26,700 nucleotides of DNA from Haplomitrium mnioides (lineage: Eukaryota; Marchantiophyta; Haplomitriopsida; Calobryales): assembly GCA_049999725.1 (NCBI GenBank), contig JBNGIS010017353.1:1-26700 (forward strand), given 5' to 3'. Below are positions 8,893 through 19,338 of this stretch, one piece after another (positions within the stretch are counted from its first letter, which is position 1; each line of letters opens with the position of its first letter). Under the pieces are notes generated by a model that saw only the letters and a list, made by a program, of their open reading frames with translations, was not told the origin of the DNA and did not search any database. Made by a program: the position numbers and the translations under genes.

Positions 8893-11800
8893 AAACATAG
8901 TTTACTCTACTAGTAGTTAGTTAACAAACCCTCTAACTTCTATTACAACATATTTTGTTGTATAGTAGTAGTAACTTGACAAACCCTCTAACTTGACAAA
9001 CCCTCTAATTTCTATTACAATACAGTTTACTTCATTATAGTAGTAAGTTAACAAACCTTCTTGGTACTGGTACTTAGTTAACTAACTTTCTTTGTACTAT
9101 TACAACATAGTTTAGTGTACTAATAGCAAGTTCACAAACCCTTTAAATTCTATTACAAACTAGTTTACTATAGTGGTAGAAAGTTGACAAATCCTCTAAG
9201 TTCTACTACAATAAAGTTTACTATGTTAGTAGTAAGTTAACAAACTCTCCATGTACTAGTAGTAAGTAAGTGAACAAACCCTCTAAGTACTAGTAGTAAG
9301 TTAACAAAACTTATAAATTCTATTACATCATAGTTTAGTGTACAAGTAATAAGTCAAAAAACCCTTTAAGTTCTTTCACCAAAACGTTTACTATACTAGT
9401 AGTAAGTTCACAAACACACCCTCTAAGCTCTATAAGAACATAGTTTATTGTAATAGTAGAAAGTTAACAAACCCTCTATGTTTTATTTTAGCATAGTTTA
9501 CTCTACTAGAAGTAAGTTGAAAACCCCTCTAAGTATTATTACAATATAGTTTATTGTATTAGTAGTTACTTAGAAAGCCCGCTAAATATTAGTAGTACAT
9601 TAACAAACCCTATAAGTTCTACTACATTATTATTTAAACAAACACTCTAAATGCTAGTAGTAAGTTAACAAACCCTATAAGTTCTACTGCATTATTATTT
9701 AGTGTACTAGTAGTAATTTAAAAAACCCTCTAAGCTCTACTACAACATAGTTTACTATACTGGTAGTAAGTTAACAAACTTGTCCTTTAAGTTCTATTGT
9801 GACATAGTTTATTACAATAGTAGAAAGTTAACAAACCCTTTAAAGTTTTATTTTAACATTGACTGCTAGAAGTAAGTTGACAAACCCTCTTAATTCTAAT
9901 ACAATATAGTTTACTATATTGTATAGTGTACTAGTAGTAATTAAACAAACCCTGTAAGCTCCATTACAACATAGTTTATTGTACTAGTAGTAAGCTAACA
10001 AACTTGTCCTCTAAGTTCTATTACAACATAAGTTACTATAATAGTTAGATGAAAAACTTTGTAAGTACTAGCAGTAAGTTAACAAACCCTCTAAGTTCTA
10101 TGACAACATAGTTTAATGTACTAGTAGAAAATTAACAAACCCTCTAATTTCTATTACAACATAGTTTGTTGTACTAGTAGCAAGTGAACAAAACCTCTTA
10201 GTTCTATTTCATAGTTTATTATACTAGTAGTAAGTTTACAAACTTTCTTGGTACTAGCACTAAGTTAACTAACCCTCTTATTTCTATTACAACATAGTTC
10301 ATTATAGTAATAGTAAGTTAATAAACCCTCTAAGTTCTATTACAACCTTTTTTACTATAGTAGTAAAAAGTGGACAAACTCTCTAAGTTCCACTACAATA
10401 TAGTTTACTATGTAAGAAGTAAGTCAATAGGCTCTCTATGTACTAGTAGTAAGTGAACAAACCCTTTATGTACTATAGTAAGTTAGCAAACCTTATAAGT
10501 TGCATTACATCATATTTTATTGTACTAGTAGTAAGTCAACATACCCTTGAGGTTCTTTCACAAAAAAGATTATTGTACTAGTAGTAATTTAACAAACATG
10601 CCCTCTAAGCTCTATTAGAACATAGTTTATTGTAATAGTAGAAAGTTAACAAACCCTCTAAGTTTTCTTAAATAGCTTGCTACACTAGAAGTAAGTTGAC
10701 AAACCCTCTTAATTCTATTACAATAAAGTTGATGTATTCATAGTTAGTTAACAAACACTTTAAGTACTAGTAGTAAGTCAACAAACCATTTAAGCTCTAC
10801 AACATTGTTGTTTAGTGTTCTAGTAGTAAGTTAACAAACTCTCTAAGCTCTATTACAACATAATTTACTCCACTAGTAGTAAGTTAACAAAGCCTCTAAG
10901 TTATATAACAACATGGTTTACTGTACTAGTACAAAGTCAACAAACCCTCTAAGTTCTATTACAACATAGTTAAATGTACTAGCAGAAAGTTAACAAACCC
11001 TTTAAGTTCTATAAGAGAATAGTTTACTATTCAAGTAGTAAGTTTACAAACCCCTTTAAGTTCTATTACCACATAGTTCACTGAACTAGTAGTAAGTTGG
11101 ACAAACCCTCTAAGTACTATCAGTAAGTTAATAAACCCTCTAAGTTCTATTCCAACATAATTTACCTTACTAGTAGCACCCTCTAAGTTCTATTACAACA
11201 AAGTTTACCATACAAGTAGCGTGGTAACAAACCCTCTAAGTACTAGTAGCAAGTTAGCAAACTCTTTAAGTTTTGTTACAACATAGTTGCTTGACTAGTA
11301 GCAAGTTAACAAACCTAACTCTAAGTTTAAGTTTTATTACATCATAGCTTACTGTACTAAAACTAAATTAACAAACCCTCTAAGTTCTATTACAAAAATG
11401 TTTGCCGTACTAGTAGTAAGTTAACAAACCTTCTAAGTTCTAACAAACCCTCTAAGTTCTATTACAACAAAATGTACGGTACTAGTAGTAAGTCAACAAA
11501 CCTTCTAAGTTCTATTGTAACTTAGTTTATTGCACTAGGAGTGAGTTAGCAAACCTTCTAAGTTCTATAACAATATAGTTTACTCTAGTAGTAGTAAGTT
11601 AGCAAACCCTCAAAGTTATATTACAACATAGTTTACTATTCTAATAGTAAATTTACAAACCCTCTAAGCTCTATTACAATAGAGTTTATTGAGCTAATAG
11701 TAAGTAAACCAACTGTCTAAGTTGTATTACAACATAGTTCACTATACTAGTAGAAAGTTAACAAACCCTTTAAGTTCTATTACTACTTAGTTTATTGTAC

Positions 11801-12709
11801 TAGTAGGAAGTTAACAAACCATCTAAGTACTATTACAACATAGTTTACTATACTAGTAGTAAAGTAACAAACCCTCTAAGTACTTGTAGTAAGTTAACAA
11901 ACCCTCTATGATCTAATACAACATAGTTTTCCATACTAGTAGTAAGTTAACAAACACTCTTTGTACTAGTAGCAAGTTAACAAACCCTCTAAGTTCTTTT
12001 ACAACATAGTTTACTATAGAAGTAGAAAGTTAACAAACCCTCTAAAATTTATTACCACTTAGTTTACTATGCTAGTAGTAACTTAACAAACCCTCTAGTT
12101 TCTATTACAACATAAGTTACTCTACAACTAGTAAGTTAACAAACCTTCTAAGTACTCGTAGTAAGTTAACAAACCCTCTAGGTTCTACTACAATATAGTT
12201 CACTATACAAATAGTAAGTTAGCAAACCCATTAAGTTCTATTACAACATAGTCTACTATACTTGTAGTAAGTCAACCAACCCTCTAAGTTCTACTACAAC
12301 ATAGTTTATGTACTAGTACTAAGTTGACAAACCGTGTAAGTTCTATTACAACGGAGTTTATTATACTGGTAGAAAGTAAACAAATCCTCTAAGTTCTATT
12401 ACAACATAGTTTATTGTACTAGTAGAAAGTTAACAAACACTCTAAGTACTAGTAGTAAGTTAACAAACCCTCTAAGTTCTACTTAACATAGTTATCTGTA
12501 GCAGTAAGTTAACAAACTCTTACATTCCAATACATTATAGCTCACTATACTAGTGGTAAGCTAACAAACCCTTTAAGTTCTATTTCAACATAGTTTTATC
12601 TACAAGTTATAAGTGAGAAAACCCTCTAAGTTCTGTTACAACATAGTTTTGAGTACTAGTACAAAGTTAACAAACCCTCTAAATTCTATTTCCACATAGT
12701 TTATTAAAG

Positions 12710-12719
12710 NNNNNNNNNN
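12710..12719. other. Assembly gap (10 N) with identical 47-bp flanks
   Basis: The 47 bases before the gap (12663-12709) equal the 47 bases after it (12720-12766), the same overlap length as at 4107. Confidence 0.85.
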
Positions 12720-13019
12720 AAAGTTAACAAACCCTCTAAATTCTATTTCCACATAGTTTATTAAAGTAGTAGAAAGTTTACAAACCTTTTTGGTACTACT
12801 ACTAAGTAAGCTAACCCTCTAGATTCTATTAAACATAGTTAAGTGTACTAATAAAAGTTAACAAACCTTCAACGTTCTAAAGTTCTACAACATAGTTTAC
12901 TATTGTAGTAAGAAGTTAACAAACCCTTTAGTTTCTATAACAATATAGTCTTGTGTACTAGTAGCAAGTTAACAAACCTTTTAAGTACTAGTAGTAAGCT
13001 AACAAACCCTCTAAATTCT

Positions 13020-13285
13020 CTTTTTTCTCATATTATCAACATAACATATGGTTGTTGTTAAGATATAATATTTATAACTAATATCTAAGTTATATAAGGT
13101 TAGTCAAAAAGAACACTAACCTAATTTCAGTATAAGAACATATAGTTATAATTAAATGTTAAAGAGATGAGAATGGTGAGAAGAGATAATAGAGTAGTAA
13201 TATATATGACTAGCCATTTAGTCTTGATATACATGTTTAATGAATTTTTTCTTCTTATTTTAAGACTTTTTTCTCATTTTAACAT
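13020..13285. other. A+T-rich spacer at the right edge of the satellite
   Basis: No gene, repeat or RNA is visible. The sequence changes sharply from satellite to a T-rich stretch with ATATAA-like runs. No target-site duplication or transposon end is evident at the boundary. Confidence 0.6.
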
Positions 13286-13534
13286 GTGAAAGTATATGTT
13301 CTTATAGGAAGAGTATATTGGTATAATATTAGTGTGATCTCTCAGAAAACCCAATTGAGTAAAACCATTCTAGCTATCATTAAAGCAAATCTATTTGAGT
13401 ACGAAAGGCAAAAAACCCTCAATCCTGAAATGTTTCAAAGAGATTCAAACAGTATCATTAACACTGAGACAGATCAAGCAAACCTTGATGAATCTTTTGA
13501 AGTTGAATCCAAAGAAATTGAGACAAGCGACTAA
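13286..13534 (+). CDS. Unrecognised 82-codon ORF or terminal exon
   Basis: The frame opens near a GTG/ATG and ends with TAA at 13532-13534. The first 20 residues (MKVYVLIGRVYWYN...) are hydrophobic. From about residue 18 the sequence looks more protein-like (SQKTQLSKTILAIIKANLFE) and ends in a strongly acidic tail (ESFEVESKEIETSD). A TTCTTATAG at 13300-13308 and a CTCTCAG at 13339-13345 could each be 3' splice acceptors, so the real coding part may be a last exon starting there. I do not recognise the family. No partner exon is visible to the left because the satellite intervenes. Confidence 0.25.
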   Translation: MKVYVLIGRVYWYNISVISQKTQLSKTILAIIKANLFEYERQKTLNPEMFQRDSNSIINTETDQANLDESFEVESKEIETSD

Positions 13535-14065
13535 ATTCCTTGAAGAATTTTGTTCTATGTTTTGTATTTGCAAATCTTGTATAATTTAAGAGGATCATTT
13601 CTAAAAGTATTTGAAAATTGTTTTTAGTAACTTGTTGGATTTTTGGCAAACTTGACTTTGTGACCGTATGTCATTCCAAGTTGAATGTTGTTCTTTGTAA
13701 ATGAACTTTAATTCATAGTTAATATTTTTATTTGTTTTGTACAAATATTTTCATCTCCAGAATATAAGTATTTTGCTTTTTTACTTTTAAGGTTATTATC
13801 TCGTTGAAGCATCTACCCAAGTTGACTAAATTGTTTTTCTTTTGAAGACTTTGTTGTAAAAATTTAAATCTTTAGCGTTGTTTGACTCAGAAGAAGAGCT
13901 TTGTACCTGTTTTTAACTTTTAGATTTCGAATTAAAAGTCGAATTCTTTTGCATACGTAGAGTTTGTTGCAAAACGAAACGTACAACGTACAAAAACTCT
14001 TCTACTGAACATAAAACCTAGCTTCTTCTCAGTCTTTCTTTAAGAATGTTGTGCTTGTGAGTTCA
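13535..14065. other. A+T-rich non-coding spacer
   Basis: I see no convincing ORF, RNA or repeat here. The T-rich sequence with TTTTGTATTTGC and TTGTATAA motifs after the ORF stop would suit a plant 3' UTR, but no polyadenylation site can be fixed. Confidence 0.5.
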
Positions 14066-14325
14066 GATTCCTATGCGCGTATAGACTTTGGAGTGGAGTG
14101 TTCAGATGATGAGTTCGGATTCCTAAGTGCGCCTAGACTTTTGGGTGGAATGTTCAGTTGGTGAGTTCGAATTCCTATACGCGCATAGACTTTGGGATGG
14201 AGTGTTCACTTGTTGAGCTTAGATTCCTTAACGCACCTAGACTTTGGAGTGGAGTGTTCACATGTTGAGCTTGGATTCCTATACGCGCATAGACATTGGG
14301 GTAGAAGTCCACGCCTTCCAAAAGT
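14066..14325 (+). repeat. 52-bp minisatellite, about 4.7 units
   Basis: Units begin with GATTCCTA or a close variant at 14066, 14118, 14170, 14222 and 14274, an exact 52-bp period. Each holds a GCGC-centred segment (such as CGCGCATAGACTTTGG), then GGAGTGTTCA and TTGAGCTT. The segment TGCGCGTATAGACTTTG at 14074-14090 is identical to 524-540 in the minisatellite left of the array. Short ORFs across it on both strands are by-products. Confidence 0.9.
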
Positions 14326-15259
14326 TCTACTTCTCCTACATAACCCTTAAGGTTCTTCATACAAAGACAATCGCTTACAACTTTGTTTGTACACAGGTCT
14401 TAGACTCTTTTGTAGATCTTGAGACCTTTTTTTGGTTGAATCAAGTTTAAAACTTGAACACGTTTCTTGTTTACAATCTTAATGCAATCTCTAAAGCTAC
14501 TACATTTTTTATTCAGAACTATAATACGTTTCTGTAAATGCTTTGTTGAACTATGAAATATTTTTAATTGCTAGAACCTTTTTGAAAGCCTACATTCACT
14601 TTTGGTTGCATGGATTTTCAACTTGATTTGAAAGCTTCCTTTCTTCTTGACGTTTTAATTAAAGCTCCTAAATTGATGCAATGTTTCTTTTTGTTTGTTT
14701 TTGTGTTTACCATTGCAAACTCATTCCCTTGACTTCTAGTCCCCTTAGGCTTTTTCTTTGTGTTTTGTAATATTTTTCCAACAAAAAAGTTTGAAAGAGC
14801 ACCATGTCTACGCACGCCTCAAGTTTGTGCAATCAAACATATTTCAAAATAGTTTCTTGTGACGTGTATTTAAACTTTTGGGCTTAGAATTGTAATCAAT
14901 GATAAATGCAATTTTTTGATGAAAACTTACCATAATTTTTATGATTTTAAACAAATTCAAGTTTTCCAATGTTTTCGTAAAAACTAGTAATATTAATTGA
15001 TTTTGCATACCTAAATTGACTTTTGCTCTATTATGCTTGCTGAAACGACCAAAAACAAACCCAAAAAACTCATGTACTTTTTTTTTAAAATTAACCTCGT
15101 TTTTTTATGTTTTTTTTGTATGAAAAATCATAATTTTTCCCCAAAAAAAAAGTTCTTGTTCCGAGTAGCTTGTTCCTGATTCAAAGTAGTGGGTATTGTA
15201 TATGCTTTTTCAGCGTTGTGGTCCCATTTTTGTTTGATATGGTCCTAAAATTAGGACGA
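14326..15259. other. A+T-rich spacer between minisatellite and copia relic
   Basis: No gene supported. T and A homopolymer runs are common (15070-15150). Short ORFs such as 14618-14815 minus are lysine-rich chance frames. At 15171-15193 a TTCCTGATTCAAAGTAG motif resembles 19646-19668. The last part (about 15180-15259) may be very degraded copia polymerase sequence, but I cannot align it with confidence. Confidence 0.5.
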
Positions 15260-15990
15260 GGACCAAGTAGCCAAATGTACCTAGATGTGATAAATCTACT
15301 AGAATTCCTGTTGTAAGTTGGTGCAGGGAATTATTGTTGAATGCAAATGGTCTACAATGCAATAGAGTTGCTGCATGGATGACTGCATGTCCCCAAGCAG
15401 ATTTGGGGAGATTTGAATTCAGAAGTAATGGTCTGGCTATGAGTTGGATTCTCTTAATAGCTGATTCTGCAATGCCGTTTTGGAAATGTACATGTGGTAC
15501 TGAGTATTATATGTCTATACCGACAGATGTGCAAAAGTCATCAAAGGTCTGTGAAGAGAATTCTCCAACGTTGTCCACTCTCAGGTTTCTGATTGGGTAA
15601 TCAGGGAATTGTGCTGAGAGTTTCAAAATTTGGGACAACAATTTTGGGAATACCATGTTTTTGGTTGTGAAAAGAGATACTTCTAACCATTTGGATGATG
15701 CATCGATGGTGATGGGAAAGTATCTGAATAGTCTCGAGGGTGGGTGGATAGGTCCACAAACATCAGCATGGATCCGCTCGAGGAATTGGGGGATCAAGAT
15801 TGCTGTCTTGTCATGAGAAGGTGCAATTTTCAATTTGCCTTGAGCACATGCCAAGCATGGAGTTTGCAGTGGTAGTGGGTGCACATTTTCTAGCATGCCT
15901 TTGATGTTCTTCTTAATATGGTAGAACATGTCATGGTCTGGATGTCCAAGACGGTTATGCCATGTAATGGCTGTAGATACCGTTTTGAGA
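15260..15990 (-). pseudogene. Copia integrase relic with D, D-35-E triad and an internal stop
   Basis: Integrase inserts element cDNA into the host genome. The relic starts with the zinc-binding region: WHNRLGHPDHD near 15975-15940 and CLAC about 25 residues after the MFYHIKK at 15929. The catalytic core follows. Counting from that M, D56 lies in HADVCGP, D119 in RVDNVGEF and E155 in QNGIAES (codon 15465-15467). Exactly 35 residues separate the second D from the E, the canonical retroviral-type spacing. A TAA at 15507-15509 (position 141) cuts the core before the E. After E155 the frame still reads IARPLL and WGHAVIHAA, as expected for copia, then degrades near 15300. The upstream linker to protease (15990-16138) has stops and a frameshift. 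It is non-functional as it stands. Confidence 0.88.
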
Positions 15991-16138
15991 GAGGTATGAA
16001 ATGAGAATATTTTGTGGTGTATAATCTCGGTGGTGATAGGGGGAAAGATTCTCGTATATCAAAGCATATTACGATTTGAGTCGGGATGTGTAGGACTTCT
16101 TTGTCCTGAAGTAATCATGTTTGAATGTGAAAGCCGTT

Positions 16139-17464
16139 TTATCTAATATCTCGGAAACTGATGAGATTTCTGGTTGCTGCAGGTGCATAAATTGATGAGT
16201 TGATATCTAGTCTTGTTCCATTTGGGAAAATGATGGTCGCTTGACCATGTCCTTCTTCAATTTGATTGTGGCCTGTAATGGTAGTCATTGGCTTAGAAGA
16301 AGAGGTGATAGATGAGAAATATTTGCGGTATTGCAAAATGGTATGTGAGGATCCGCTATCTACAATGCATGTTATCTCAGATCCATGTTTCTTGTTAGAC
16401 AGTGCTGATTGAGTCATGTGACTTTTAGGATGTACATTGCATTGTGGATACTCATCATTATCTGTCATTTTCAATAAGTTTCCTTGTACCTCATGAGTGT
16501 GAGGTTTGGTGCTTTGCTGGTATAGGCGCGTTATGTGCGCTGGTACTTTGCATGTTTGTTGGGTGTGGCCACGTGTGCCACATCTATTGCATGTAGTTTG
16601 TTGTTGGTGGGGGCCGAATGTATTTCGTCGGCATCTGTATGATTGCTTACCACCTCTGTTGTGCCATGTGCATTGGGGCACATATTCTGGTGTTGTCGTA
16701 AAGTGACGGTTGGGATTTCTATCCTGGTGGTTTGCATGGGTAGGTCGACTGTTGATAGTCCGACTTGCACTCCTCCTGAATCTGGGGTTACTTCCTCCTT
16801 TGCCTCTATAGAATTGTTTGTTCCTAGAGCGAGGGTAAAGGCTGGAGCGTACAAAATGCAATTCAAGGTGCAAATGAGGTGTTGCTGATCCTGAGGGTTG
16901 CTTCTTTGTATTTTCTACGAGTAGTAGTTGGTGCTTTTCAGCAAGTAACATGTATGCTATGAGTTCAGAATATCGAGTGAATCGCATATTGCGATATTGG
17001 GATGCCAAGATGAGATTGCTCACAGGGAATGTAGATAGAGTTTTCTCTATTTGTTCTTTGTTGGTCACTAGGTGGCCGCACATTGCTAGTTGTGATACTA
17101 TGCGAAATAATTTGTTGTTGTAATTTGTAATGGATGTGTGGTCTTGAACTCGTAGGTTGATCCAATCGTGTCTCGCTGCTGGGAGCGATATTGTTGTCAG
17201 GTGGTCAAATCTGAGTTTGAGCTCTTCCCATAGTAGATGGGGGCTGTGAAAATTGAGGTGTTGAAGCTTGAGTGGTTCAACCATATGATGTCTCAGTAGG
17301 ATCAGTGTCCTGGCTGTGTCACATTAGGTGATGTTATCATCTGAGTTGATGACGTTGCGGATAGCTTTGGATGTCAAGTATGTTGTGATGTCAAGTGACC
17401 ATGAACTATAATTAAAGCCATCCGGTTTCAGAGCTTGAAATTTCAAGGATTCAACATATGTCAT
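16139..17464 (-). pseudogene. Copia gag and aspartic protease relic
   Basis: Gag forms the virus-like particle and protease cuts the polyprotein. ATG 17464 is chosen because the residues after it (KFQALKPDGFNYSSW) match the gag start of the second copy at 24800. TAA at 17324-17326 breaks the frame. From 17284 a 381-residue open stretch remains. It has the copia gag (UBN2-type) core with LRFDHL, ARHDWINLRVQDH and RYSELIAYML, then an Arg/Asn/Gln-rich linker. A CCHC zinc knuckle (CNRCGTRGHTQQTC) follows at residues 232-245 of that stretch, and the protease active-site motif IVDSGSS at 307-313. It ends NLISFRDIR, followed by a stop at 16139-16141 where the family usually continues, and another TGA soon after. 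Length before the break is near normal for gag-protease. Two point changes or few more separate it from an open frame, so it is less decayed than copy 2. Confidence 0.92.
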
Positions 17465-18263
17465 TTTTTTGGTCTGTTTTCTGTTGTGTTGGGAGTCCTT
17501 GTGAAGTAGGCAGATAAACCAGGAGTACTGGCAAGTGCAGCTGTTGGGTCAGGGCTGCAATGTTTTGTATTGTGTACAGATGTGTGATGGACCAAAGTCT
17601 AGTCGATCACGGACACTGGTACCTGTTTATGTTTTTTGCGTTAAGTGGAAAAATCAAATAATTGAAATGAAATAGGAAATAACTCAACTAGTTGCGAGAC
17701 GGTCGGTAGAATTACCGATAGCTGAAATGAAAGAATGAAATGTTGCTAATGAATGAAGAAATTGCCCTAAAAGTGATCATCTATACCTCTTATGTGTCAA
17801 TATCGTATCCCCCAGATCTGCCCTGTTAGTCTGCCTTGAGTTAAACCGGACCTAGTCTCCTATTGTCGTAGTGCCTTTCTTCGAATGTGGTATTGTAAAA
17901 AGAATAGAGCCATCGTAGGTTGTGGAGAGAAAGGTTGATCTCAAGAGGTGGTAGGGTCAGTGCTCAAGTTAGTATGATTCTCTTGTAACAAGATGTGATT
18001 TAGAATCAACAATAGTATCCCTCGTGGGGAATGAGATCATTCAGTAGCAACAGAAAATAACCAAAATATAATCGATGGGATAGGTTTAGAAAGTTGATCC
18101 AGGAAGTGATGAAGAACATAATGAAAGAGCTAGAAGTGGCTAGATGCAGTGTCACTCTTTTGTTGAGTGTTGATGTAGTCTCTGTGTAGTCGCCTAGGTC
18201 TTTGATGTTGCATGAGCAGGTGGGTCAAACTTGTGCAACTTGTGTCTCACTGTTCCCTTGCTT

Positions 18264-18401
18264 GAATGTGCTCACCTCGATGGTAGCGAAAGGCCTTGTT
18301 TAGAAGCGAAGCAAGCTAATACCAAAATGTGAGAATGTGCTCACCTCGGTGGTAGCGAAAGGCCTTGTTCAGAAGTGAAGCAAGCTAATACCAAAATGTG
18401 A
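18264..18401 (+). repeat. 69-bp tandem doublet in the copia leader
   Basis: GAATGTGCTCACCTCG begins at 18264 and again at 18333. The two 69-bp copies run to ACCAAAATGTGA and differ at three positions that I can see, so the duplication is younger than most of the surrounding decay. Confidence 0.92.
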
Positions 18402-18902
18402 GGTCAATTCTATGAAGGTAAGATAAATGAGGTTCAGGAATCTCTAATGTCACGAAGAAATGGTGAAGAGATACATTCCTAAGTTGGAAACATAGAGGTT
18501 AGCAATGCATGTCAGCTTTGAGCATGCTCAAGGTCGGCAGATCAGCAAAATGTGAGCCAAGTTGCTCAAGTATCGTCAAGCAGATGAAGAACAACCAATA
18601 AGGAAAGGAAAAAGAAGGGATGTCGAATGAAACCGTGACAGAAGAAGTCTCCAGTCGAGTAGTCGCAGGGTGTTACCCAAAAGAGTGGTCGATTAGAAGG
18701 AAAGAAATGTAGTTCTCCAAGTAATATCAGTACAAATGGAGTTGCATTCTACCAGGAGCAAGTAGTGCACAAGGCCCTATTGGTGAAGAGTCTGCTTGAT
18801 GGAAGAGAAAAATAATGTCGAGCAGGAATGTAGACGTTAGTTGGTCAACTGAAGGTGAGTAGAACAACAATAGAGAAACACGTCTTCGAGTGTGATCAAG
18901 GA

Positions 18903-19071
18903 GAGCCGCGAGCAGAATCAAAGGTTGGGGCTGCGAGCAAAATGAAGGAGCGAGTTGCAAGCAAAGCAAAAAAACGAGTCGCAAGCAAAACAAAGAAACG
19001 AGCCGCAGGCAAAACCAAGGAATGAGCCGCAAGCAAAACGAAGAAATGAGCCTTGAGAAAAACAAAGGAAC
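18903..19071 (+). repeat. 24-bp minisatellite, 7 units, in the copia leader
   Basis: Units begin with GAGCCGC, GAGTCGC or GAGTTGC at 18903, 18928, 18952, 18976, 19000, 19024 and 19048. They continue AAGCAAAACAAAGAAA. The period is 24 bp except for one 25-bp unit. On the element strand it reads as an eight-residue hydrophobic repeat (FCLRLVSL-like) inside a 140-codon frame (18727-19149 minus). I judge this coding appearance to be a consequence of the period. Confidence 0.9.
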
Positions 19072-19338
19072 AAGCCCTAGCCCGTACAGTGGTCGTGAGG
19101 AAAAAAATGTTGGGCTTTTTGGAAAGGAAGAAGGAGATAGAGCGTTCAAAGTGAGGGGAAAGAGCTATAAGCCGACATTGTTAGAGCATTCTGCGCAGGG
19201 AAAAAAGATTGGAAAGGAGGAAAAAAAAGGTTTCTTGTGCATGAGAGAGAAAAAAAAAAGAGTGTACGTTGATGTTCACGCAGGTGTTGGTGCGGGGAGA
19301 GCGCATGCGGGAGCTGAAGAGAAAAAAAATAGAGTCTT

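Larger units (their letters stand above)
1531..13019 (+). repeat. Large tandem satellite array, basic unit about 53 bp
   Basis: One unit reads GTAAGTTAACAAACCCTCTA then AGTTCTATTACAACATAG then TTTACTATACTAGTA, 53 bp in all. It repeats head to tail in one direction over about 11.5 kb, roughly 220 units by length. Divergence between units is moderate, with point changes and indels in most of them. The first clear unit is at about 1531 and the last ends near 13019 at AAACCCTCTAAATTCTC. There are no unique spacers between units, no conserved ORF and no recognisable transposon inside. Four 10-N gaps interrupt it, so true length and copy number are not fixed. The unit length and A+T richness resemble plant satellites, but I do not recognise this one. 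Confidence 0.97.
4511..13019 (+). repeat. Satellite block 3, class B units
   Basis: This 8.5-kb stretch is dominated by units with AACAAACCCTCTAAG and ACATAGTTTACTATACTAGT. Full 53-bp units alternate irregularly with 30-bp units in which AAGT joins directly to ACTAGTA (for example 7313-7370, 8755-8815, 11880-11900, 12440-12475). A 45-bp exact doublet lies at 4710-4754 and 4755-4799. A near-identical 53-bp pair lies around 8282-8390. Confidence 0.85.

Noticed and set aside
1531-13019. CRISPR-like array
   Set aside because: The units abut directly without unique spacers and are long and diverged; there are no cas genes and the context is eukaryotic.
1531-13019. Interstitial telomere
   Set aside because: AAACCCT occurs once per 53 bp; there is no run of consecutive heptamers.
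14175-14450. ORFs over the 52-bp minisatellite on both strands
   Set aside because: They follow the repeat; 52 bp is not a multiple of three, so no repeating peptide is maintained.
14618-14815. Lysine-rich minus-strand ORF
   Set aside because: Short, low-complexity frame in A+T-rich DNA, without splice or homology support.
15334-15600. Plus-strand ORF of 88 codons
   Set aside because: Antisense shadow of the integrase relic.
16506-16888. Plus- and minus-strand ORFs inside the gag region
   Set aside because: Shadows in other frames of the gag zinc-knuckle and linker region.
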